Shown here one piece after another: positions 26,350 through 34,455 of a stretch of DNA of 64,000 bases. The notes beneath the pieces were generated by a model. It searched no databases. It was given only the letters and a program-made list of their open reading frames with translations, and was not told where the DNA came from. How positions within the stretch are numbered: the first letter of the stretch is position 1; every line of letters begins with the position of its first letter. The position numbers and the translations under genes are program-made. Source of the stretch: an uncultured bacterium (lineage in GTDB: Bacteria; Cyanobacteriota; Vampirovibrionia; Gastranaerophilales; Gastranaerophilaceae); assembly GCA_902462155.1 (NCBI GenBank), contig CABQAQ010000001.1:1-64000 (forward strand). The letters are read 5' to 3'.

Positions 26350-26385
26350 TTTCAAATAATATACATCTGTTTGGTGGGTGTAATA

Positions 26386-26718
26386 ATGAGAAGATTTTAT
26401 TACAATAGAGAATTAGCAGATGATATAAGAAAAAAAATAAAAAATCTAATAAAATACTTTAAGGATGTTGTAATGGAAAATATATCAATAAGTCCCTGTG
26501 TAAGAGAGCTTACAAAAAGAGAATTAGAAGTATTAGAATATGTAGTAATGGGTTTATCAAATAAAGAGGTTGCAGAAAAACTTGGGGTATCAAAAGATAC
26601 AATAAGAGTTTATATGAATAAAATATATTTGAAATTAAATGTGAAGAATCGGATTCAAGCATCGTTATGGTTTTTAAAAAATAAATACGAATTTATAGAG
26701 CTTTCAAGTAATAAATAG
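26386..26718 (+). CDS. LuxR/GerE-type helix-turn-helix regulator
   Basis: 110 residues. The C-terminal part (about 40-105) is a full LuxR-type DNA-binding domain: LTKRELEVLEYVVMGLSNKE, then VAEKLGVSKDTIRVYMNKIY and LKLNVKNRIQASLW. The first 35 residues are short and basic and contain no receiver or ligand domain, so it is a stand-alone HTH protein. The frame could begin at a TTG at 26371, but ATG 26386, with GGTGGGTG upstream, is the better start. It precedes the hydrogenase cluster by about 70 bases on the same strand and is the obvious candidate regulator of it. Confidence 0.85.
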   Translation: MRRFYYNRELADDIRKKIKNLIKYFKDVVMENISISPCVRELTKRELEVLEYVVMGLSNKEVAEKLGVSKDTIRVYMNKIYLKLNVKNRIQASLWFLKNKYEFIELSSNK

Positions 26719-26787
26719 GGTTGAAGAAATATTTTATTTAAATTAAAATAATAGTGAATTAAATCACGAAAAAGAAAAGGCAATGTA

Positions 26788-27036
26788 ATGAATGAGTCTG
26801 GAAATAAGCTAGAAATTACAATATGTATGGGAAGTTCTTGTTTTGCAAGAGGGAATTCTGATAATTTGGAATTTTTAGAGAATTATATAAAAGAAAATAA
26901 ATTGGAATCAAAAATAGAGCTTGTAGGTTCTCGATGTGAGGGCAAATGCGAAGATGGACCAAATATAATAATAAATGGGAAAGAGTATAAACAGGTTACA
27001 ATAGAGAAGCTAAAGGTAATATTAGGAAATGGATAA
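26788..27036 (+). CDS. Thioredoxin-like [2Fe-2S] ferredoxin (NuoE-type)
   Basis: 82 residues with the [2Fe-2S] pattern of the NuoE C-terminal domain: Cys14 and Cys19 (CMGSSC), then Cys49 and Cys53 (SRCEGKCEDGPNI). It is a small cytoplasmic electron carrier or sensor subunit. Its last 8 bases overlap the start of the sensory hydrogenase gene, which suggests translational coupling and a shared complex. A paralogue lies at 29975 in the same operon. Similar small proteins accompany [FeFe] hydrogenases in clostridia. Confidence 0.85.
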   Translation: MNESGNKLEITICMGSSCFARGNSDNLEFLENYIKENKLESKIELVGSRCEGKCEDGPNIIINGKEYKQVTIEKLKVILGNG

Positions 27037-28759
27037 ATTATCACCGGTATATACATTAAAAAATGAGTGTCACGATTGCTATAAATGTGTAAGAGAATGC
27101 AATGTAAAGGCAATAAAAATAGAAAAAGGGCACGCATCAGTAATAAGTAGTAAATGTATAGCTTGTGGGAAATGTGTAAAAGCTTGTCCGGCTGGAGCCA
27201 AAAAAGTAAGGAATGATATAGAAAAAGTAAAGAATTTATTTATAGCCAAGCAAGATGTATATGTATCCTTAGCACCGAGTTGGGTTGGAGCTTTTGATTT
27301 ATCACAGAGTAAAATTATAGGTGTACTAAAGAAGTTGGGATTTAAAGCTGTAAGTGAAACAGCATTAGGAGCACAAGAGGTATCAATACAGACAGCAAAA
27401 ATATTAAGAGAAGATAAAGGGAATTTACATATATCAAGTGCTTGTCCGGTCGTTGCAAATTATATACAACTTTATAAGCCGGAGTATGCAGATTATATAA
27501 CAAAAATAGCATCTCCGGCATTAACACATGCAAAAATGCTAAAGGAAATATACGGAGAAGATATAAAAGTTGTTTTTATAGGGCCTTGTATTGCTAAAAA
27601 GAATGAAAGTGACAGAAATCAAGAGTTGATAACTGCTGCTTTAACGTTTGAGGAATTAAAATTATGGATAAACGAAGAATTTATAGATATAACAAAGATA
27701 CAAGAAAAAGAAGAAGATAAGTTTATACCACAGAGTGCTTACGAAGGTAGTTTATATCCTATAGAAGGTGGAATGAATGAAACAATAAAAAAGGTAGCTC
27801 CGGAATTAAAGGTAAGTTATTTAAATATTAGTTCGATAGAATCATTAGAGAATATTTTGAATGGATTAGATGTTGAAAATGATATAAAAGATAAAATTTT
27901 TATAGAAGCTTTAGGATGTGATGGTGGTTGTCTTAATGGTCCTTGTATATCAAAATCAAAAGGTGTATTACCAACAACTTCTTATATTATAGATAATTTA
28001 AAGGGAAGGGACCAGATACCCAAAGAGGCAAAAGTAGTTGTAGAAATGGAATATAAAGCTAAGGCTATAGAGAAAGAAGAATATCCGTTAGAAGATATTT
28101 TAAGGGCAATGAAAAAGATAGGAAAAACAAAAGAATCTGATGAGTTAAATTGTGGAGGATGTGGATATAAAACTTGTAGAGATTTGGCAAGAGCATTAAT
28201 AGCAAATGAAGCAGAGCCTTCAATGTGCGTATCATATATGAGGAAAATAGCAATGCAGAAGGCTGCTGCAATGTTAAGATGTATGCCATCAGCAACTGTT
28301 ATGGTAAATAGTGATTTAAAGATAGTGGAAACAAATAAAGCATTTTTAAAAATGTTTTGTCCTGAATTATTTGAAACATTAGGATCAAATCCTGAAGGCT
28401 TGGCAGGTGCTTTGATAGATAGAATAGTAGGTTTTGCGGAAGTATTTAAAGCAGCATTAAAGACAAGTCAGGATATACATAAAGAATGTTATTCATATAA
28501 TAATAGATTATTTGATATAATAGCATTTACAATAGAAAAAAATGAGCTTGTAGGAGCAATAATTACAGATGTTACTGAAACATATATAAATAGAGAGAAA
28601 ATAGCACATAAAGCACAAGAAGTAATAACGAAAAATATATCAATAGTACAAGAGATAGCCTGTCTTTTAGGTGAGCATATGGTAGAAACAGAATTATTAT
28701 TAAATTCAATAGCACAAGGATATGATAGTGATGATCAATCAGAAAAGAATGAAAAATAG
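27029..28759 (+). CDS. Sensory-type [FeFe] hydrogenase with PAS domain
   Basis: 576 residues. Two [4Fe-4S] ferredoxin motifs come first (C14, C17, C20, C24 and C43, C46, C49, C53). The H-cluster domain follows with ligands C139 (SSACPVV), C187 (GPCIAKKNE), C297 and C301 (LGCDGGCLNG). At position 138 an Ala replaces the proton-relay Cys of catalytic enzymes (TSCCP), the hallmark of the sensory (group C/HydS) type. Next is another cluster motif C375-x2-C378-x4-C383 with C400, then a PAS-like domain (about 415-520) and a helical tail. There is no histidine kinase domain. It sits directly before a SpoIIE/PP2C phosphatase, so it probably relays H2 or redox state to it. Low catalytic activity is expected, not shown. 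Confidence 0.88.
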   Translation: MDKLSPVYTLKNECHDCYKCVRECNVKAIKIEKGHASVISSKCIACGKCVKACPAGAKKVRNDIEKVKNLFIAKQDVYVSLAPSWVGAFDLSQSKIIGVLKKLGFKAVSETALGAQEVSIQTAKILREDKGNLHISSACPVVANYIQLYKPEYADYITKIASPALTHAKMLKEIYGEDIKVVFIGPCIAKKNESDRNQELITAALTFEELKLWINEEFIDITKIQEKEEDKFIPQSAYEGSLYPIEGGMNETIKKVAPELKVSYLNISSIESLENILNGLDVENDIKDKIFIEALGCDGGCLNGPCISKSKGVLPTTSYIIDNLKGRDQIPKEAKVVVEMEYKAKAIEKEEYPLEDILRAMKKIGKTKESDELNCGGCGYKTCRDLARALIANEAEPSMCVSYMRKIAMQKAAAMLRCMPSATVMVNSDLKIVETNKAFLKMFCPELFETLGSNPEGLAGALIDRIVGFAEVFKAALKTSQDIHKECYSYNNRLFDIIAFTIEKNELVGAIITDVTETYINREKIAHKAQEVITKNISIVQEIACLLGEHMVETELLLNSIAQGYDSDDQSEKNEK

Positions 28760-28799
28760 ATAGGAATAAGAGGAAAAATATCGGAGAACAAAAAGATAT

Positions 28800-29963
28800 A
28801 TGTTTATAGATGTTGGATGCATACAACAAAAAAAATATGATCAGAATGCTTATGGAGATTATTTTTTAACAAAGAGATTACCGGAAGAGGAAAGATTAAT
28901 AGGTGTTTTATCAGATGGTCTTGGAAGTGGAGTAAAAGCGAATATATTAGCTTGTATGACATCTGTTATGTTACTTAAGTTTATGGAGGCTCATAGAGAT
29001 ATAAAAAAAGCTTGTGAAGTTGTAATGAATTCTTTACCGGTGTGCCAAGTAAGAAAAATCAGTTACTCAACATTTTCTGCTATAGATTGTAATGATGATG
29101 GAATAGTAAAAATAGTAGAAGAAGGTAATCCAAAATTTTTATGGATGAGAAATGACACTATTATAGAGCCGGAGTATACAGTTATAACATCTAAAACATT
29201 TGAGAATAGGCACATGCATGTATATAAATTACAAGTTGAACTAGGTGATAGATTAATATTTTGTTCCGATGGTGTAACACAATCGGGTTTAGGTTGTAAA
29301 AAGTTAAGGCTAGGTTTAAGACGAGATGGATTAATAAAAATAGTTCAAGAAAAAATAAAAGAGAATGCTGATGTATCAAGTAGAGAACTAGCACATTATA
29401 TAGTGCAACAAGCGTTGAATATAGAAGTAGATAGAAAAGCAAAAGATGATATATCAGCGTGTGTGTTTTATTTTAGAAAGCCAAGAGAAGCGTTAATATT
29501 TACAGGTCCACCATATAATTCAGAAAATGATAGAATTTATGCTAAAATGTTTAATAGATTCAAAGGTAAAAAAGCTATTTGTGGTGGTACAACAGCAAAT
29601 CTTATATCAAGAGAATTGAATATTCCAATAAAAAGTGAAATAACTTTTGAATCAGGGAATTTACCCCCAATATCCCAGATGGAAGGTGTGGATTTAGTAA
29701 CAGAAGGAATATTAACATTAACAAAAGCTTTAGAATATCTTGAATCCGATATGAGAAATTTGCCAAATGATTCGGCATATAAACTTGTAAATTTTTTACT
29801 TAATAATGATTGCATTAATTTTATGGTCGGCGCAAAATTAAATCAGGCACATTATGATCCGGCTTTACCGATTGAGATAGAAATAAGAAAAAATATTATA
29901 AGAAAAATGGCAAAAATTTTAGAAGATAAGTATGTAAAAAGAACAAAGATACAATTTATGTGA
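28800..29963 (+). CDS. SpoIIE/PP2C-type phosphatase with extra C-terminal domain
   Basis: 387 residues. Residues 1-235 form a PP2C-like serine phosphatase: GVLSDGLGSGVKAN (Asp metal ligand, around 36-49), RLIFCSDGVTQSGLG near 152-166, and AKDDISACVFYF near 216-227 with the conserved DD. Residues about 240-387 form a separate domain that I do not recognise; it contains FTGPPYNSEND and AICGGTTANLISREL. Phosphatases of this type are known beside sensory hydrogenases in clostridia. It would remove phosphate from a Ser/Thr target that is not identified here. The ATG at 28800 has GGAGAAC upstream. Confidence 0.85.
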   Translation: MFIDVGCIQQKKYDQNAYGDYFLTKRLPEEERLIGVLSDGLGSGVKANILACMTSVMLLKFMEAHRDIKKACEVVMNSLPVCQVRKISYSTFSAIDCNDDGIVKIVEEGNPKFLWMRNDTIIEPEYTVITSKTFENRHMHVYKLQVELGDRLIFCSDGVTQSGLGCKKLRLGLRRDGLIKIVQEKIKENADVSSRELAHYIVQQALNIEVDRKAKDDISACVFYFRKPREALIFTGPPYNSENDRIYAKMFNRFKGKKAICGGTTANLISRELNIPIKSEITFESGNLPPISQMEGVDLVTEGILTLTKALEYLESDMRNLPNDSAYKLVNFLLNNDCINFMVGAKLNQAHYDPALPIEIEIRKNIIRKMAKILEDKYVKRTKIQFM

Positions 29964-29974
29964 GGGCGATTTAT

Positions 29975-30244
29975 ATGAAGAAAATTACAGTCGAAATATG
30001 TTTAGGTACTACGTGTTTTGTAATGGGAGCATCTCAATTACAAAATCTAGTAGATATTTTACCTAAAAAATATGGTGAAAGAGTTTCTGTTACAGGTAAA
30101 ACTTGTTTAGATCTATGTTCATCAAATGAACAATACTCTAAAGCTCCATATGTAAAGATAGATGATGAAATAATATCAGATGCTACAGTAGAGAAAGTTA
30201 TGAATGTTGTAAACAGAAAGCTAAAAGGAAATGAAGATAAATAA
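29975..30244 (+). CDS. Thioredoxin-like [2Fe-2S] ferredoxin, second copy
   Basis: 89 residues, paralogous to the gene at 26788. Ligands lie in EICLGTTCFVMG (Cys pair five apart) and KTCLDLCSSNEQ (Cys pair four apart), the NuoE-like arrangement. The frame could open at GTG 29960, but ATG 29975 has GAGGGCG at a proper distance and is preferred. Its end overlaps the start of the downstream hydrogenase by 14 bases, so the two are translationally coupled; it probably passes electrons to or from that enzyme. Confidence 0.83.
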   Translation: MKKITVEICLGTTCFVMGASQLQNLVDILPKKYGERVSVTGKTCLDLCSSNEQYSKAPYVKIDDEIISDATVEKVMNVVNRKLKGNEDK

Positions 30245-31691
30245 TCAAACTAATCATTTAAAAAAAGAAATATTAATAAGACTAATAAAAGCATTTAATG
30301 AAGAAGATTTTGCAAAGAGTGCAAGATTAATTCCATTAGATATGCGTCCTAAGGGTTGTGAAGTTCCGTATCGTTGTTGTGTTCACAAAGAGAGGGCTAT
30401 AATTAAAGATAGAACCATTGCTAGTTTAGGTTTTTCTATTGAGGATGATGATGAGCGTATATCATTAAGTGAATATGCCAAGAAGAGTCTGGAAAGAGAA
30501 AAGCCTGATCAAAATGTATTAACAGTTTTGGAAGATGCTTGTAAAGGTTGTGAAAAAGGTAAGATTTTTGTAACAGATTTATGTCAGGGTTGTGTAGCAC
30601 GACCTTGTGTTAATAGTTGTAATTTTGGAGCAATCAGCATTATTGATGGTAAATCTGTAATAGATCAAACAAAATGTAAAAAATGTACAAAATGTGTAAA
30701 TGAGTGTCCTTATGGTGCAATAGTTAAGGTAAAAGTTCCTTGTGAAGATAAATGTCCGGTAAATGCAATACAAAAGGATGAGTCAGGTCACGCTAAAATA
30801 GATTTTGAAAAATGTATAAGTTGTGGTAAATGTGTAGCAGCTTGTCCATTTGGAGCTGTACACGAAAAAAGTCAAATTATAGATGTATTGAAAAATATAA
30901 AATCAGGTAAAAAAGTAATAGCATTAATAGCTCCGGCAGTAGCTGGTCAATTACTTGGAAATATTTACCAATTAAGGACTGCTATAAAAAAATGTGGATT
31001 CTATGATGTTTTTGAAGTAGCTCAAGGTGCTGATATTACATCAATGAATGAGTCAGAGGATTTTCAAAAGCGTATTGTAGAAAATAAAGATTCATTTATG
31101 ACAACATCTTGTTGTGCTGCTTACAATGAGCTTATAGAAAAACATTTACAAGAAATAAAACCTTTTGTATCCGATACAAAAACACCTTTATTTTATACAG
31201 CTCAACTGGTAAAAGAAAAATATCCAGACTCAATAACAGTATTTGTAAGTCCTTGTGTGGCAAAGAAAAAAGAAGGTATGAAAAATCCAAATGTTGATTA
31301 TGTAATTAACTGTGAGGAATTAGGTGCTATGTTTGTTGCATTCCAGATAGAATTATCTGCTTGTGATGAGGAAAAATTTGCTTATGAGGCTTCGAAAGAA
31401 GGTAGAGAATTTGCCATTACAGGAGGTGTTGCTCAAGCTGTTATTGCTGCTTCAAAGGATAAAGGTAATCTTGTAAAAACTTTATGTATTAACGGGCTTA
31501 ATAAGGATTCTATAAAAGCATTAAAACGATATGCTAAAAATGGAAAATGTGATGAAGATGCAAATTTAATAGAAGTAATGTCTTGTGAAGGCGGTTGTGT
31601 GGGTGGTAATGCTACTTTAAATACTTCTTTAAAAGCTGCTAAACGAATTAATGAATTCAATAAAGATGGAAAATCATTAGCAGATTTTTAA
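30231..31691 (+). CDS. [FeFe] hydrogenase, probable group B catalytic type
   Basis: 486 residues. The N-terminal 210 residues contain several cluster motifs: C104-x2-C107, C118/C121/C126/C130, C149/C152/C155/C159, a CEDKC pair at 171/175, and C195/C198/C201/C205. The H-cluster domain has TSCCAAY (292-298), SPCVAKKKEG (340-349) and SCEGGCVGG (451-459). Both cysteines of the first motif are kept, so proton relay is possible, but the following Pro and aromatic residue differ from the TSCCPxW of well-studied enzymes, as in group B hydrogenases. It makes or uses H2 in fermentation. Maturation genes hydE, F and G are not in the window. It uses more T-ending codons than the sensor gene upstream. Confidence 0.9.
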   Translation: MKINNQTNHLKKEILIRLIKAFNEEDFAKSARLIPLDMRPKGCEVPYRCCVHKERAIIKDRTIASLGFSIEDDDERISLSEYAKKSLEREKPDQNVLTVLEDACKGCEKGKIFVTDLCQGCVARPCVNSCNFGAISIIDGKSVIDQTKCKKCTKCVNECPYGAIVKVKVPCEDKCPVNAIQKDESGHAKIDFEKCISCGKCVAACPFGAVHEKSQIIDVLKNIKSGKKVIALIAPAVAGQLLGNIYQLRTAIKKCGFYDVFEVAQGADITSMNESEDFQKRIVENKDSFMTTSCCAAYNELIEKHLQEIKPFVSDTKTPLFYTAQLVKEKYPDSITVFVSPCVAKKKEGMKNPNVDYVINCEELGAMFVAFQIELSACDEEKFAYEASKEGREFAITGGVAQAVIAASKDKGNLVKTLCINGLNKDSIKALKRYAKNGKCDEDANLIEVMSCEGGCVGGNATLNTSLKAAKRINEFNKDGKSLADF

Positions 31692-31716
31692 AACTTTTTT
31701 CATTAACAAATAAACA

Positions 31717-31748
31717 AAAGAGCTTTAGATTTATATCTAAAGCTCTTT
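31717..31748. terminator. Bidirectional terminator after the hydrogenase cluster
   Basis: AAAGAGCTTTAGAT and ATCTAAAGCTCTTT form a perfect 14-bp stem with a 4-base loop (TTAT). It lies between the convergent hydrogenase operon and the NrtR-like gene and can serve both. Confidence 0.8.
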
Positions 31749-31805
31749 AAATATTTTAATAAGCTTAAACAAACAAGCAAAATATAAAAAACTATGGTAA
31801 TTGAC

Positions 31806-32486
31806 TTAGCTGAAAAAATGACCACGCTTAGAATTAAGAGTAATATTATCAAAACAATATAACCTAGCAGGTCGTTTTGAACCTGATTTAGAAAATTCAT
31901 CCAGTTCTTTTAAAAATAATGCGGATGTTATTTTTTTTCTAAAGTTACGTTTATCAAGAGTTTTACCCATAATTAATTCATAAGAATGCTGTAATTCTGT
32001 TAATGTAAATTTTGTAGGTAACAACTGAAAAGCTATCGGACAGAATTCTAAACGTTCTCGCATACGTTTCATAGAATATTCTATAATTTCTTTATGGTCG
32101 AAAGCCAGAGGTGGTAAAGCATCTACAGTATGCCATTGTACTTCGGTAATTTGAGTTGAATCTTCAAATGATAATTCTATATCATCTGATCTTATTAATG
32201 CAAAGTAAGCACAAGTAATTACCCTAGCATTAGGATGTCGTAATGGATCACCAAATGTATATAACTGTTCAAGATAGATATTCTGTACATTTGTTTTTTC
32301 TTTTAATATTCGTAATGCCGCATCATCTAAGTTTTCAGATAATTTTATAAAACCACCTGGAATAGCCCAACGTCCTCTAAAAGGCTCATTTGCACGTTTA
32401 ATAAGCAATACTTTTAATTTATTATCTTTAATTGTAAATATTACAACGTCGGTTGTAACTTCATGTGTTTTCGTTACTGGATACAT
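31806..32486 (-). CDS. NUDIX-fold regulator, NrtR-like
   Basis: 226 residues. The N-terminal NUDIX domain (about 10-145) begins TTDVVIFTIKDNKLKVLLIK and has WAIPGGF followed by a degenerate NUDIX box. G45, E51, R59 and E63 remain, but the second Glu of REU is Ile60, the second Glu of EE is Lys64 and the Gly is Asn66. A winged-helix-like C-terminal domain follows (FTLTELQHSYELIMGKTLDK, then NFRKKI). This is the NrtR arrangement, in which the NUDIX part senses an ADP-ribose-type ligand and the C-terminus binds DNA, usually controlling NAD genes. Hydrolase activity is unlikely. No NAD biosynthesis gene is adjacent, so the regulon is unknown. Confidence 0.85.
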   Translation of the reverse strand: MYPVTKTHEVTTDVVIFTIKDNKLKVLLIKRANEPFRGRWAIPGGFIKLSENLDDAALRILKEKTNVQNIYLEQLYTFGDPLRHPNARVITCAYFALIRSDDIELSFEDSTQITEVQWHTVDALPPLAFDHKEIIEYSMKRMRERLEFCPIAFQLLPTKFTLTELQHSYELIMGKTLDKRNFRKKITSALFLKELDEFSKSGSKRPARLYCFDNITLNSKRGHFFS

Positions 32487-32506
32487 ATTTATATTCTAAT
32501 ATAAAT

Positions 32507-32546
32507 AAAAAGATATGCCAATACATTAAATTAAGTATGTATTGGC
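32507..32546 (-). terminator. Terminator after the lytic transglycosylase gene
   Basis: GCCAATACAT (32517-32526) pairs with ATGTATTGGC (32537-32546): a perfect 10-bp stem, 10-base loop. On the minus strand it is followed after five bases by TTTTTATTT. Confidence 0.75.
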
Positions 32547-32583
32547 AAAATCTTTATTTTACTGTGTGTATGAAATCTAAAAT

Positions 32584-33120
32584 TTATTGTGTTTTATTTT
32601 TTTGTTGTTGTGTTTGTTTAACTTGACTTATTAAAGGATCTGGATTTTTCTTTTGGTAATGATATTCGCTAATGATATTAGATACAAATTTTTTTGTTTC
32701 GGCAAAAGGTGGCATACCTTTATACTTACTTACATTACCAGGTCCCGCATTATAAGCTGCTAGGGCTAATTCCATTGAACCAAACTTTGAATACATCATT
32801 TGATAATATACAAGCCCTGCTTTTATATTTTCGCTTACATTCCAAGGATTAAATCCCATATTTTTTGCTGTTTGTGGCATTAACTGGAAGACTCCTACAG
32901 CACCGTAGGGACTTTTTGTTTCGTGTTTAAATCCGGATTCTAATTTTGCAATACTTAATCCAAGAGCTGGATCAATACCTAGATCCAAAGAATGCTTTAC
33001 TATGTATTCTTTTACTGTTACTTTCGATACTTCAGCACTCTTGGCCGGTGTTTGTGGAACTATTAAACATAAAATAAAACACAATACGATTAGTTTCAGT
33101 AGCTTTCTAATCATCATCAT
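32584..33120 (-). CDS. Secreted lytic transglycosylase (SLT domain)
   Basis: 178 residues. A signal peptide covers residues 1-29 (basic MMMIRKLLK, hydrophobic core, then AKSAE). The SLT domain has the catalytic Glu61 in KLESGF, then GAVGVFQLMPQTAKNMGF and LALAAYNAGPGNVSKYKG. It is close to the flagellar-operon SLT protein but has its own signal, so it acts on peptidoglycan in the periplasm via Sec export. The C-terminus is Gln/Lys-rich. Three ATG codons in a row form the start, and a GAGGAG site precedes the first. Confidence 0.9.
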   Translation of the reverse strand: MMMIRKLLKLIVLCFILCLIVPQTPAKSAEVSKVTVKEYIVKHSLDLGIDPALGLSIAKLESGFKHETKSPYGAVGVFQLMPQTAKNMGFNPWNVSENIKAGLVYYQMMYSKFGSMELALAAYNAGPGNVSKYKGMPPFAETKKFVSNIISEYHYQKKNPDPLISQVKQTQQQKNKTQ

Positions 33121-33222
33121 AATAAATAACTCCTCTGCTCTTAACTGCTTTTGGACTGCTACTTATTATATTCTATAATAAACAAGATATTTTGCAACCT
33201 AGCCACTTATATAACTTCTATT

Positions 33223-34350
33223 TCAAGATAATAGGGTGTTTCCAAGGTGCTTTTGTAAATAACTATATTTTGGATATGTTATTTCCGGATTATTTTTTGC
33301 TGCTTTAATTTTGTCTTCTATTCTTACAAAAATTTCTGCTAATGACGGATCAAATTGGCTACCTGCACATTTCTTGATTTCTGCTATTGCTACACTATGA
33401 TCTAATGCTTTTCTATAAGATCGGGTTGATGTCATTGCATCATACGTATCTGCTAGAGCTATTATTCTTGCTGATAATGGGATGTCTTCTCCTGATAAAC
33501 CTAATGGGTAACCTTTTCCATCCCATCTTTCGTGGTGGGTTTTTAACCAATTTGAAATTATTGATAATTTTTTTATTCCATTTAGCATTTTCTCACCTTG
33601 TTCAGGATGTGATTTCATTATTGCAAATTCCTCATCCGTTAATTTTCCGGGTTTGCATAATATACTCTGTGGTATACCTATCTTGCCTATATCGTGTAAT
33701 AATCCTGCTGTTTCTATTTCTTCCAGCATCTTCTCATCTAAATTAAGTTCTTTTGCTAATATTAAAGAATATAATGTTACTCTCATTGAATGACCGTGGG
33801 TATATGGATCTTTTGAATCTAATGCTGCTGATATTGATTTTAAAGTCTTATAAAATAATTCCCTTAAATCTTTTAACATTGCTTCATTTGAACTCGCTAA
33901 GTTATATTTACTTAGACCTGTATTTACTATAAATTTTAAATTATCCGGCTCAAATGGCTTTAATACATATTGATATAAACTACAAGAATTAATTGCCGAA
34001 ATTATATCATTAGAATCTGAATACCCTGTTAATAATATTTTTACTATATTTGGAAATTGAGGTGTGATCTCTGTTAAAAATTGTACTCCGGTCTTTACAG
34101 GCATTATCTGATCTGACACTATAAGTGCAATATTATTTCCATATTTGTTTACCATGTCTATCGCTTCTTGACCATTTTTTGCTGTTAATGTATTAAATTC
34201 GTTTCTAAATGTTCTTATCAACAATTTAAGATTATTCTCTTCGTCATCTACTAGAAGTATTGTAGGTTTATTTATTGTATTATTTATTAAAAATAACCCA
34301 TCTAAAGCTTTTTTTAAAGACGAATGTTCCGTAGTTTTATTTACAGTCAT
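33223..34350 (-). CDS. Response regulator with HD-GYP domain (RpfG-like)
   Basis: 375 residues. The receiver domain (about 29-145) has the acidic pair D35/D36, the phospho-acceptor D80 (IVSDQIMP), T108 and K131. The HD-GYP domain (about 165-350) has HD at 219-220 (GLLHDIGKIGIP), HPE at 248-250 and HHERWDGKGYP at 272-282, i.e. all residues of an active cyclic-di-GMP phosphodiesterase. It would lower c-di-GMP in response to a partner kinase that is not in the window. A GGDEF protein at 54619 could make the same messenger. Confidence 0.92.
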   Translation of the reverse strand: MTVNKTTEHSSLKKALDGLFLINNTINKPTILLVDDEENNLKLLIRTFRNEFNTLTAKNGQEAIDMVNKYGNNIALIVSDQIMPVKTGVQFLTEITPQFPNIVKILLTGYSDSNDIISAINSCSLYQYVLKPFEPDNLKFIVNTGLSKYNLASSNEAMLKDLRELFYKTLKSISAALDSKDPYTHGHSMRVTLYSLILAKELNLDEKMLEEIETAGLLHDIGKIGIPQSILCKPGKLTDEEFAIMKSHPEQGEKMLNGIKKLSIISNWLKTHHERWDGKGYPLGLSGEDIPLSARIIALADTYDAMTSTRSYRKALDHSVAIAEIKKCAGSQFDPSLAEIFVRIEDKIKAAKNNPEITYPKYSYLQKHLGNTLLS

Positions 34351-34455
34351 TTATTTTCTAATCCTTACACTATTATGCACTATTATAATGATATTATAAT
34401 ATAGTCTATAATATAAATACACTTATTTAGATGATTCTTATATCTCTTCTTGTAT

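Noticed and set aside
27029..31691. Electron-bifurcating HydABC hydrogenase
   Set aside because: There is no NuoF-like flavoprotein subunit in the cluster; only small [2Fe-2S] proteins accompany the hydrogenases.
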